This document shows, one piece after another, positions 54,823 through 64,000 of a stretch of 64,000 bases of DNA. Source of the stretch: Deltaproteobacteria bacterium CSP1-8 (GTDB lineage: Bacteria; Desulfobacterota; Deferrimicrobia; Deferrimicrobiales; Deferrimicrobiaceae). The position numbers were made by a program, and so were the translations under genes. How positions within the stretch are numbered: the first letter of the stretch is position 1; each line of letters starts with the position of its first letter. A model generated the notes under the pieces. It saw only the letters and a list, made by a program, of their open reading frames with translations, searched no databases and was not told where the DNA came from. The stretch lies in contig LDXO01000005.1 in NCBI GenBank assembly GCA_001443455.1, positions 1-64,000 of the forward strand, in the 5' to 3' direction.

Positions 54823-55796
54823 ACAGACCCGCGCTCCTCAAGGTGTTGGCGTTCTCGCTGCTTCTCGCCTCTCTCGCGTCGACGGTCCGCGCCCGGACCG
54901 TCGACGGCGTCGTCGCGGTGGTGAACGACGAGCCGATCACCTTCTCCGAGTTCCGGGAGTCCGTTGCGGAATCGCTTGGCATCCCGGAGGGGGACGCGGA
55001 CATCCATCTCCGGGAGGAGAAGGACCGGAACCGCGTTCTTGCGGGACTCGAGTCGCTGATCGAGTCGGTCCTGGTCCACCAGGAGCTCCAGAAGATCGGC
55101 AATCCCATCACCGAAAAGGATGTCGACCGCGCCGTGGAGTCGGTCATGAAGACCAACAACATGTCGGAGGCCGACTTCCGGGCGGTGCTCGACCGGGAAG
55201 GATTAAGCCCGGCAGGGTACCGGAGGCGGCTCCGGTGGCAGATCGAGCGAAGTACCATTGTCCGGGCGAAGAAGCTCAAAGAGGTCATCGTCACGGAGGA
55301 GGAGACGAGGGCGTATTACCGGGAGAACGCGGAGAGGTTCCTGGTCGGCGCCGAGGTGCGGCTCGAGGCGATCTACATCCCGTTTCCGGCCGAGGGGGCG
55401 GCAACCGACAACGACGTTCGCATCCGGATCGCCGCGCAGCGGGCGTCCGAGTCCATCCGGTCCGGGATGACTCTCGCGGAGGCGTCCGGCCTGCTGTCGC
55501 CCGTCGTGCCCGGGATCATGGCGCTCTCCTCCGATTTCGTCAAGACGGAGGATCTCCTCCCGGAAATCGGGAAGGAGGTCCACCGCCTGAGGACGGGAGA
55601 GACGTCTCCCCCGGTCTTCACCGAAGGGGGAGCCCACCTGGTCAAGGTCCTCGAGCGCCGCGGCGGAGTCCTCCCCGAGTTCGCCACCGTGAAGGCTTCG
55701 CTGACGGAGGAACTGGTGGACCGGCGCAGCGAGAATGCGTTGTCCGACATCCTGGTCGAGTTGAAGAAAGCCGCCTCGATCGATATCCGCCTCTGA
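54819..55796 (+). CDS. SurA-like periplasmic chaperone/PPIase (GTG start)
   Basis: Signal peptide; TVDGVVAVVNDEPITFSEFRE; overlaps previous gene. Confidence 0.85.
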   Translation: MNRPALLKVLAFSLLLASLASTVRARTVDGVVAVVNDEPITFSEFRESVAESLGIPEGDADIHLREEKDRNRVLAGLESLIESVLVHQELQKIGNPITEKDVDRAVESVMKTNNMSEADFRAVLDREGLSPAGYRRRLRWQIERSTIVRAKKLKEVIVTEEETRAYYRENAERFLVGAEVRLEAIYIPFPAEGAATDNDVRIRIAAQRASESIRSGMTLAEASGLLSPVVPGIMALSSDFVKTEDLLPEIGKEVHRLRTGETSPPVFTEGGAHLVKVLERRGGVLPEFATVKASLTEELVDRRSENALSDILVELKKAASIDIRL

Positions 55797-55882
55797 ACGG
55801 ACCCCTCGCGGGGGCGGGAGAGAAGGCCGACCCGACCCCCCGGATCCCGGGGCGGAAAGGTTCGGGAGGGAGGAACGAACGG

Positions 55883-56416
55883 TTGCTGCCGCAAAAACTG
55901 AAGGAGCTATGGGTCGGGATGGAGGAGAACCGGAGGATCACCCTCACGATGGTCTCCGGTCTTTCCGGTTCCGAATTCGTCAGCCGGAAGGAAGGGGAGT
56001 GGTCGATCGCCGAGATCCTCGAGCACCTGGTCCTGGCCGAGACGGGTACCAGCAAGCTCATCCGGAAGATGCTGAAAGAGAACGCGGGGAAGCTCCCCGC
56101 TTATCCGGCCGACGACTCGGTCCTCACGATGCGGGAGACCGCCCGCTCGCTGGATCGGATGACCGAGGCGCCCGAGGTGGCGCATCCGAAGGGTTCCTAC
56201 GGGAAGGAGGAGATCCTCCGGCTCGCCGCGCAGGCCAGGGAGGCAACGCGGGATTCCCTTACGATGCTGGCCGGTGCGGACCCCCGAAGCGTGGAGTTTC
56301 CCCACCCGTTTTTCGGGAGCATGAATCTCTACGAATGGCCGCGCCGGATCATCCTGGAGCACGAGAGGCAGCACCACCCGCAGATTGAAAGGATCCTCCG
56401 GGACCTGGGGAAGTAG
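55883..56416 (+). CDS. DinB-family protein (probable TTG start)
   Basis: GEWSIAEILEHLVLAE...EWPRRIILEHERQHHPQIERIL, DinB His pattern. Confidence 0.8.
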   Translation: MLPQKLKELWVGMEENRRITLTMVSGLSGSEFVSRKEGEWSIAEILEHLVLAETGTSKLIRKMLKENAGKLPAYPADDSVLTMRETARSLDRMTEAPEVAHPKGSYGKEEILRLAAQAREATRDSLTMLAGADPRSVEFPHPFFGSMNLYEWPRRIILEHERQHHPQIERILRDLGK

Positions 56417-56438
56417 GGGGAAGGCGTTGGGGAAGGCG

Positions 56439-57418
56439 ATGCGGCCGAGGATCGCCGTCACGATGGGGGACCCGGCGGGGGTCGGCCCGGAGATCGTGGT
56501 GCAAGCCCTCCGGTTTCCGGAAGTCGTTTCCATCTGCCGGCCCGTGGTGTACGGGGACGCCGGAATCCTGCGCCGGGCGGCGGCCGTCCTGGGGCAAGCG
56601 GTCGAGGTGGCCGACGGCGGCGAGTCCGGCCCGGGCCGGATCGTCGTGCGACCGCTCTCTTCTTTATCGCCCGACGAGGTGCCGTTCGGCCGGATTTCGG
56701 AAGCAGGGTCCCGCGCGATGGCGGACTACATCCGGGAGGCGGCCCGGGACGCGCTCGCGGGACGCGTCGACGGAGTGGTCACCTGCCCGATCACGAAGGA
56801 GGGGCTGAAAATGGCCGGCGTGCCCTTTCCCGGGCACACCGAGTTCCTCGCGGACCTTTGCGGCGGCGCCGACGTGGTGATGATGCTCGCCGGGGACCGC
56901 CTCCGCGTCGCGCTGGTCACCATCCACGTGGCCTTGCGGAAGGCCCTGGAACTTCTTTCCCTCCCGGTCATCGTACGTACCATCCGGATCACGCACGATT
57001 TCTTCCGGAAGTACATGGGAACGGACGCTCCCCGGATCGCGGTGGCGGGAGTCAACCCGCACGCGGGCGGGGCGGGCTGTTCGGCGACGAGGAGGAGACG
57101 ATGGTGGCGCCTGCGGTTGCCGCCTGCCGGAAGGAAGGGATCGACGCGTCGGGCCCCTACCCCCCCGACACCCTCTTTTTCCGCGCGTACCGCGGGGAGT
57201 TCGACGTGGTGGTGGCGATGACGCACGACCAAGGCCTCATCCCCTTGAAGCTCGTCCACTTCGAGGACGGGGTCAACGTGACGATGGGGCTTCCCGTCAT
57301 CCGCACCTCGGTCGACCACGGCACCGCCTACGACATCGCCGGGAAGGGGGTCGCCAGCCCCGGAAGTCTCCTTGCCGCGATCCGCCTGGCCGCGGCCATG
57401 GCCGGCGTGCGAGGGTAG
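56439..57418 (+). pseudogene. pdxA: 4-hydroxythreonine-4-phosphate dehydrogenase, frameshifted near 57065-57078
   Basis: [24 protein letters not shown]...GVNPHAGG in one frame; [21 protein letters not shown]...[23 protein letters not shown] in another. Confidence 0.85.
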
Positions 57419-57423
57419 CCTCC

Positions 57424-60267
57424 ATGGCGCTTACCCGGATCCTCGTGCGCGGCGCGCGCGAGCACAACCTGAAAAACATCGACGTGGAGATCCCCCGGGA
57501 CCGCCTTGTCGTGATCACCGGGGTCTCGGGGTCGGGGAAGTCGTCGCTGGCCTTCGACACGATCTACGCGGAGGGGCAGCGCCGCTACGTCGAGTCCCTC
57601 TCCGCCTACGCACGCCAGTTCCTCGAGCAGATGGAGAAACCCGATGTCGACGCGATCGAAGGGCTCTCCCCCGCCATCTCCATCGAGCAGAAGTCGGTCG
57701 GGAAGAACCCCCGGTCCACGGTCGGCACCGTCACCGAGATCTACGACTACCTGCGGCTCCTGTACGCCTCCGTGGGGGTCGTCCACTGTCCCTCCTGCGG
57801 TCGGGAGATCCGCCAGCAGACCGTCTCCCAGATCGTCGACACCGTGATGGGAATGGGCGAGGGGGAGAAGGTTAAGGTACTTGCCCCGATCGTGCGCGGC
57901 CGCAAGGGGGAGTACCGGAAGGAGCTCGCCCGGCTCGCCCGGGACGGCTTCTCCCGCGTCATCGTGGACGGCGAGGAGAAACCCCTGGACGAGGAGATCG
58001 TCCTCGACAAGAAGAAAAAGCACGACATCGAGGTGGTGGTGGACCGGGTGCGCGTTTCCGAGGGCTCCCGGGGGAGGCTGTCCGACTCCGTGGCGCTCTC
58101 CCTTACCCTCTCCGACGGGCTGGTGCGCATCGTCGACGGGAAGGGCGGCGGCGCCATCTACAGCGAGAAGTTCGCCTGCCCCGACTGCCGCGTGAGCTAC
58201 CCCGAGGTGACCCCGCGACTGTTTTCCTTCAACAGCCCCCACGGCGCCTGCCCGGAGTGCGATGGTCTGGGGACGACCATCTACTTCGACCCCGACCTGA
58301 TCGTCCCCGACAAGACGAAAAGCATCCGGGAGGGGGGGATCGCCCCCTGGAGCAAGCGGACGACGGTTTTCTACTACCAGATGCTCGAGGCGCTGTCGGC
58401 CCACTACGCGTTCTCCCTGACGGAGCCGTTCGAAAAGCTCCCGGCCCGGGTCCGGGAGATGCTGCTCAACGGATCGGGGGGGGAGACGATTCGCTTCTCC
58501 CTGGAGGAGGGGACGCGACGCTACTCGTTCTCCAAGCCGTTCGAGGGGGTGATCGCGAACCTGGAGCGGCGGTACCGGGAGACGGACTCGGAAGGCGTGC
58601 GGGAGGAGCTCGCCCGGTACATGAACAACCGGCCGTGCCGGGCATGCGGAGGCGCGAGGCTCAAGAAAGAAGCGCTGTGCGTCACGGTGGGAACCTTGGG
58701 GATCGACGCGCTTACCCGGCTTTCCATCGGGGAGTCCCTCGCGTTTTTCCGGAACCTGTCCCTGACGGATCGGGAGGAGCAGATCGCGACACGGATCTTG
58801 AAGGAGATCCGGTCGCGTTTGTCCTTCCTCGCAAACGTGGGACTCGACTACCTCTCCCTCGACCGGGCCTCCTCCACCCTCTCGGGCGGGGAGGGGCAGA
58901 GGATCCGGCTGGCCACGCAGATCGGCTCGCAGTTGATGGGAGTCCTCTACATCCTCGACGAGCCGTCCATCGGGCTGCACCAGCGGGACAACCGGAGGCT
59001 GCTTGACACCCTGAAGCAGCTGCGCGACCAGGGGAACACGGTCCTCGTGGTGGAGCACGACGAGGAGACGATCCGCCAGGCGGACTACGTGATCGACATG
59101 GGTCCCGGGGCGGGGGAGCACGGCGGCCGCGTCGTCACGGCGGGGACGCCGGGGAAGATCCTCGAATGCGACGATTCGCTCACCGCACTCTACCTGTCGG
59201 GGAAGCGGGAGATCCCGATCCCCGCGGCCAGGCGGCGCCCGAACGGGAATTTCCTGACGCTTGCCGGGTGTGCGGCGAACAACCTGAAGATCATCGACAT
59301 CTCCTTCCCCCTGGGTGTCATCACCTGCGTCACCGGCGTTTCCGGCTCGGGGAAATCGACATTGGTGCTGGACACCCTCTACCGGGCGCTCGCGCAGAGG
59401 ATCTACGGCTCCCGGGAGCGGCCCGGAGCGTACGCCTCCCTGGGAGGCTTGCATCTCGTCGACAAGGTGATCAACATCGACCAGTCCCCGATCGGCCGCA
59501 CCCCCCGGTCGAATCCGGCGACCTACTCGGGCACCTTCACGCCGATCCGCGACCTCTTCGCGATGCTCCCGGAGAGCAAGGCGCGGGGGTACCGGCCCGG
59601 GCGGTATTCGTTCAACGTCAAGGGCGGACGGTGCGAGGCGTGCGAGGGGGACGGGATCATCAAGATCGAGATGCACTTCATGCCGGACGTCTACGTCACG
59701 TGCGAGGTGTGCCGGGGGAAGCGGTACAACCGGGAGACGCTCGAGATCGCCTACAAGGGGAAGACGGTCGCGGACGTTCTCGACATGACGGTCGACCAGG
59801 CCTTTTCCTTCCTCGAGAACATCCCGGCGATCCGGCAGAAGCTTTCCACTCTCTCCCGGGTGGGGCTGGGATACATCCGGCTCGGCCAGCCCGCCACGAC
59901 CCTCTCCGGGGGCGAGGCGCAACGGGTGAAGCTGGCGAAAGAGCTTTCCAAGCGGGCGACGGGAAGGACCGTCTACCTCCTCGACGAGCCGACGACGGGA
60001 CTGCACTTCGACGACATCAAGAAGCTGCTTTCCGTGCTCCAGATGTTCGCGGAGTCGGGGAACACGGTGATCATCATCGAGCACAACCTGGATGTGATCA
60101 AGACCGCCGACTACGTCATCGACCTGGGGCCGGAGGGGGGGGACCGGGGCGGCTATGTGGTCGCGTGCGGGACCCCCGAGGAGGTCGCGGAGAACCCGCG
60201 CTCCCACACGGGACGGTTCCTGCGGAAGGTTCTGGGGGGCGGGGAAAGGCGGCGAGCCCTGGCCTGA
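57424..60267 (+). CDS. uvrA: Excinuclease ABC subunit A
   Basis: [52 protein letters not shown]; 947 aa. Confidence 0.98.
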   Translation: MALTRILVRGAREHNLKNIDVEIPRDRLVVITGVSGSGKSSLAFDTIYAEGQRRYVESLSAYARQFLEQMEKPDVDAIEGLSPAISIEQKSVGKNPRSTVGTVTEIYDYLRLLYASVGVVHCPSCGREIRQQTVSQIVDTVMGMGEGEKVKVLAPIVRGRKGEYRKELARLARDGFSRVIVDGEEKPLDEEIVLDKKKKHDIEVVVDRVRVSEGSRGRLSDSVALSLTLSDGLVRIVDGKGGGAIYSEKFACPDCRVSYPEVTPRLFSFNSPHGACPECDGLGTTIYFDPDLIVPDKTKSIREGGIAPWSKRTTVFYYQMLEALSAHYAFSLTEPFEKLPARVREMLLNGSGGETIRFSLEEGTRRYSFSKPFEGVIANLERRYRETDSEGVREELARYMNNRPCRACGGARLKKEALCVTVGTLGIDALTRLSIGESLAFFRNLSLTDREEQIATRILKEIRSRLSFLANVGLDYLSLDRASSTLSGGEGQRIRLATQIGSQLMGVLYILDEPSIGLHQRDNRRLLDTLKQLRDQGNTVLVVEHDEETIRQADYVIDMGPGAGEHGGRVVTAGTPGKILECDDSLTALYLSGKREIPIPAARRRPNGNFLTLAGCAANNLKIIDISFPLGVITCVTGVSGSGKSTLVLDTLYRALAQRIYGSRERPGAYASLGGLHLVDKVINIDQSPIGRTPRSNPATYSGTFTPIRDLFAMLPESKARGYRPGRYSFNVKGGRCEACEGDGIIKIEMHFMPDVYVTCEVCRGKRYNRETLEIAYKGKTVADVLDMTVDQAFSFLENIPAIRQKLSTLSRVGLGYIRLGQPATTLSGGEAQRVKLAKELSKRATGRTVYLLDEPTTGLHFDDIKKLLSVLQMFAESGNTVIIIEHNLDVIKTADYVIDLGPEGGDRGGYVVACGTPEEVAENPRSHTGRFLRKVLGGGERRRALA

Positions 60268-60289
60268 GCGAGGAGGACGGCGACGGCCC

Positions 60290-60901
60290 CTACCGGTGTC
60301 CCCGGGCGTTGAGGATCGGGAACGGCTCCTCTTCTGCGAACAGCCTCTTACGCTGCGTCTCGTCGAACAGGAACTCCACCTCTTTCCGGATGGCGTCGAG
60401 GAGGGGACGGGTCCGGTTCTTCCCCTTCATGCACCAGAGGCTCTTCATGTCGTCGTCGACCGTCAGTTCCCCCCCGGAGACCACCAGCGGGAACATGACG
60501 CAGAACCGCGGCTTGATGGCCCACTCGTGGAGGCCGCCCTCCGCGGCGCCTTTTTGCAAGGCGCATCCGTGATCCGGATGGTAGAAGGCGCATCCCCCCG
60601 CGACCTCCTGCGTCTCCACGGCCAGCCCGCTCGGACAGTCCCGGTCCGGCTCCGTTTTGCCGAACCAGGTCTTCGGGTCCTTCGCCTCCGGTCGCAGGTA
60701 ACGGGTGAAGAGGTCCTGATGCAGCAGGATCGTTTTCCGCTCCTCGACGTCCACCCAGACGCCGAACCGGCAGCACCGGCTCCGGCACAGGTCGAGCCGG
60801 CAGCGGTCGGGAAATTTCGCGGAGAATACGAGCGGGTCGATCTTCAAGAAAACCGAAGACCTCGGGATCGTGGATTGTTTGTCGAGGGAAGTATTATACA
60901 A
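60290..60901 (-). CDS. DUF3109/YkgJ-like cysteine-cluster protein
   Basis: CRLDLCRSRCCRFGVWVDVEER ... GGCAFYHPDHGCALQ. Confidence 0.7.
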   Translation of the reverse strand: MYNTSLDKQSTIPRSSVFLKIDPLVFSAKFPDRCRLDLCRSRCCRFGVWVDVEERKTILLHQDLFTRYLRPEAKDPKTWFGKTEPDRDCPSGLAVETQEVAGGCAFYHPDHGCALQKGAAEGGLHEWAIKPRFCVMFPLVVSGGELTVDDDMKSLWCMKGKNRTRPLLDAIRKEVEFLFDETQRKRLFAEEEPFPILNARGHR

Positions 60902-61034
60902 AAAATCGTTTCCCGGAAAGCCTCTTTCTTCTTCCGGGGGAAATTTTTTTCACGGGGAGTCCTGCTCCGCTGGTATGTCCTGGCCGGCGCATACAGCGAC
61001 ACCCTAACCGTCACGATCACCTGGTAGTGAAACG

Positions 61035-61064
61035 TTGGCAAACAAGCGGGGTTTGATTTATAAT
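61035..61064 (+). promoter_or_regulatory. Sigma-70-like promoter upstream of the PAS/sigma-54 regulator
   Basis: TTGGCA-N18-TATAAT. Confidence 0.5.
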
Positions 61065-61177
61065 AGATAAAAATTGCGGTTTTTATCCAACCCATCTCAC
61101 ACGCCCGAACCGGCGACCACGGCGCAGTTCATTTCCAATTCCCGCTTCGAAGCGGAAATCGTCGGCTGCTCCATGAT

Positions 61178-63892
61178 TTGATCTTTGGATGCAACGATCC
61201 CTTCCGTGCCTCACGGAGAAAGGGAATGGCCGCAGCTCCCCCGAATTACCACTTCCTGGAAAGGGTCCTGAACAGCATCACCGACCCTTTGGTCATCTAC
61301 GACCGCAACTGCCGGATCGTGATGGGCAATCAGGCCCTGCTCTCCACCTACAAGTTCGAACCTGGACAATCGATCGGAAGGTATTGTTACGAGTTGTTTC
61401 ACGGCCGCAGCACCGTCTGCGAGGCATGCCACATCCGGGAGGTATTCCGGACCGGGGAGACGCAGGTCCGGGAAAAAGTCATCCGCCTTCCGGACGGGCG
61501 TCTCCGGTATTTCGAGATCCACGCCTACCCGGTGAAGGATGCCGAGGGAACCGTCATCCATGCGATCGAACACGGGCGGGACATCTCCGAACGGAAATGC
61601 CTCGAAGACCAGGTCCGGGCATCGGAGGAGAGGTACCAGACCATCGTGGAGACTGCCCGGGAGGGGATCTTCATCGCCGATGGCGAAGCCAGGGTGACCT
61701 TCGCGAACAGCCGGCTGGCGGGCATGTTGGGGTACCCCCTTGAAGAGATCGTAGGCCGGTCGCTGCTCGATCTGATGGACGAAGGATCGAAAACCGCCGT
61801 GAAAGAGCGGCTGGGCCGTCGCAGGAAGGAAGCCTCGGACGTATACGAACTGAGCTTCCGGAGCAGGGACGGAACGTATCTCGTCGGCTTGGTATCGGCC
61901 GCGCCGCTCATGGTCGATGACACGTTCCTCGGGTCCGTAGGGATCGTCACGGACATCACCCGGATGAAACAGGTCGAGTCGGAGCTCCGGACGGCCAAGG
62001 AATTCAGCGAAAAGATCATCAACAACATCACCGACAATCTCATCGTCGTCGACCCCTCTACGCACCGCATCGTCCAGGCCAATGCTTCCTTCCTCGACCG
62101 GGTCGGGCACGCTCTGGAGAAAGTGATCGGCAAGACGTGCCACGAAATCATACTAGGGAGGAAGACACCCTGCTGGGAGGATGGAATCCATTGTCCCGTC
62201 CGGGAAGCGGCGGCCATCGGGCGTCTGTCCCAGTGCGACAAGGTTTATCCGAATGCAGAAGGCCATGAGCGGATGCTGCACATCCATGCGTATCCCCTCA
62301 TCGGCAGTAAGGGGGAAGTGGAGCTGGTCATCCGGCTGGAGCGCGACGTCACTGAAAAAAGAAGAATGGAGGAGGCGCTGGCCTTCCGCTCGAAGGAACT
62401 GCAAAGGACACAGCACCAACTGGAGATGCTCTTCGAGGTTTCGCGGCGCGTGGGGGGGGAGATCTCCCTGCACGGGCTCGTCCATTTTCTCCGGGATTTC
62501 GCGGAAGGAGTCTTCCCCGATTCCGATCCGATGTTCCTGCTGCTCGAGACGGCCGGCGAACGGTTCCTTTCCTACGAAGAGTGTTGCCCCGACGTGATCG
62601 ACCCCCTGCAGGAACTGCGGCAGCATCCGGACCGGGACCGAATCGTTGGAGAGCTGGCCCGTTCCATTCGGACGGTGAGGGACCCCCGGGTCGTCACCTC
62701 CGCAAACGGCCAGGACCTGCACACCCTCATCCGGAGTATCACGGAGCCCTATCCGAGCTGGTTCGGCCTCCCGATCATCGTCCGGCAGGAATGCATCGGG
62801 TATTTCCTCCTCGGATCGAAAACCGCGACAAGCTACTCCCCGGAAGATCTGCGCTTCTTCCAGGCCCTGTTCGCCCAGATCGCCGGGCACATACGGAGCC
62901 TGATCCTCTACGAGGCGGAGATCGGCCGGTTCCACAAAGAACCCGGTGAATCGGTCTCCCGCGGAGAAATCATCGGCCAGAGCAAGAAGGTACGGGATAT
63001 CTACGACCTGATCGACCTCGTGGCAACCTCCGACGCAACCGTTCTGATCACGGGGGAGAACGGCGCCGGCAAGGAGCTGGTGGCCCAGGCGATCCACAAG
63101 CAGAACTTCCGCCGCAGGGGGCCGTTCGTGGTCGCCAACTGCTCGGTGTATTCGCCGAGCCTTTTGGAAAGCGAACTGTTCGGGCATGAAAAGGGGGCCT
63201 TCACCGGGGCGATCCGCCGGAAAAAGGGGAGGATCGAGCGGGCCCAGGGGGGGACGCTGTTCCTCGACGAAATCGGGGATATCTCGCTGGCAACCCAGGT
63301 CCTCCTGCTTCGGTTTCTTCAGGACCGCCGTTTCGAGCGGGTGGGCGGAGAAGAGATGATCGAGGCAGACGTCCGGGTGCTGGCGGCGACCAACCGGGAC
63401 CTGCGCCGGGAGGTGGAGGAGGGGCGGTTCCGGGACGACCTCTATTACCGGCTGAACGTGTTCTCCATCAATATCCCCCCCTTGCGGGAACGCCGGGAGG
63501 ATATCCCCCTTCTCTCGAGGCATTTCCTCGCCAAGTTCAGCGGGAAGGAAGGGAAAACCATCCCGAAGATCGCACCCGACGCCATGCAGGCGTTGATGGA
63601 TTATCACTGGCCCGGAAACGTCCGACAGTTGGAGAACGCCTTGAGTTATGCCGTCATCCTTTGCCAGGGCGAAGAGGTTACGATCAGGCATCTGCCGTCC
63701 TTTCTCAAGGAATCCAGCGGCGACCCGGCCGGGGTCTCCCTGGGCGACATGGAGCGGAGGATGATCCTGAAAGCGCTGGAAGAATCGTCCTGGAACAAGC
63801 ACGAGACGGCCCGCCGCCTCCAGGTGAGCCGGAGCACCTTGTACAGCAAGATCCGCCGTTACGGCCTGGAGAAGGAGGCCGGGACCGGCTGA
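61178..63892 (+). CDS. PAS(x3)-GAF-like sigma-54-dependent transcriptional activator (start may be 61226)
   Basis: Repeated PAS cores; AAA+ LITGENGAGKELVAQAIH; sigma-54 loop GAFTGA; C-terminal Fis-type HTH NKHETARRLQVSRSTLYSKIRRYGL. Confidence 0.93.
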   Translation: MIFGCNDPFRASRRKGMAAAPPNYHFLERVLNSITDPLVIYDRNCRIVMGNQALLSTYKFEPGQSIGRYCYELFHGRSTVCEACHIREVFRTGETQVREKVIRLPDGRLRYFEIHAYPVKDAEGTVIHAIEHGRDISERKCLEDQVRASEERYQTIVETAREGIFIADGEARVTFANSRLAGMLGYPLEEIVGRSLLDLMDEGSKTAVKERLGRRRKEASDVYELSFRSRDGTYLVGLVSAAPLMVDDTFLGSVGIVTDITRMKQVESELRTAKEFSEKIINNITDNLIVVDPSTHRIVQANASFLDRVGHALEKVIGKTCHEIILGRKTPCWEDGIHCPVREAAAIGRLSQCDKVYPNAEGHERMLHIHAYPLIGSKGEVELVIRLERDVTEKRRMEEALAFRSKELQRTQHQLEMLFEVSRRVGGEISLHGLVHFLRDFAEGVFPDSDPMFLLLETAGERFLSYEECCPDVIDPLQELRQHPDRDRIVGELARSIRTVRDPRVVTSANGQDLHTLIRSITEPYPSWFGLPIIVRQECIGYFLLGSKTATSYSPEDLRFFQALFAQIAGHIRSLILYEAEIGRFHKEPGESVSRGEIIGQSKKVRDIYDLIDLVATSDATVLITGENGAGKELVAQAIHKQNFRRRGPFVVANCSVYSPSLLESELFGHEKGAFTGAIRRKKGRIERAQGGTLFLDEIGDISLATQVLLLRFLQDRRFERVGGEEMIEADVRVLAATNRDLRREVEEGRFRDDLYYRLNVFSINIPPLRERREDIPLLSRHFLAKFSGKEGKTIPKIAPDAMQALMDYHWPGNVRQLENALSYAVILCQGEEVTIRHLPSFLKESSGDPAGVSLGDMERRMILKALEESSWNKHETARRLQVSRSTLYSKIRRYGLEKEAGTG

Positions 63893-64000
63893 TGGGAAGA
63901 TGGTGGGGGTCCGTTTTCGTACGCCCACAGGAAATCGTGAACTCCTCTTGATGCAAGGATATTTTGTCGCCGCGGGTCCGATGTCGTACATCCCCACCCT

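Noticed and set aside
57328-60207. Minus-strand ORF of 959 aa
   Set aside because: Exact antisense shadow of uvrA; no domain-like sequence

Overview
This 64 kb, GC-rich window is a bacterial chromosomal segment centred on the replication origin. I read it as deltaproteobacterial/Desulfobacterota-like; that is an inference from gene content. Left of about 27.8 kb almost all genes are on the minus strand: a metal-chelatase-type AAA+/VWA cassette, an ECF sigma/anti-sigma pair, glmS-glmU, atpC-D-G-A-H-F-F', parB-parA, rsmG, mnmG, mnmE, yidC-yidD-rnpA-rpmH. Right of it most genes are on the plus strand: dnaA, dnaN, gyrB, then about 11 kb of accessory genes, then gyrA, a TPR lipoprotein, gpsA, nadA, mfd, three parvulin-like PPIases, a DinB protein, pdxA, uvrA and a PAS/sigma-54 activator. 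The strongest unusual signals are: a 690-bp exact direct repeat shared by the two chelatase AAA+ genes, starting essentially at their start codons; two perfect parS palindromes flanking mnmG; a possible bipartite oriC around dnaA; mfd and pdxA each split between two frames, the mfd break looking like an out-of-frame microhomology deletion; an accessory tract between gyrB and gyrA with a truncated GT20/trehalose-phosphate-synthase-like start and other gene remnants; a 41-aa remnant resembling the N-terminus of the antiporter encoded 27 kb away; and a palindromic operator inside a near-consensus promoter between clcA and a marR gene. I found no convincing CRISPR array, rRNA, tRNA, transposase or complete new defence system.
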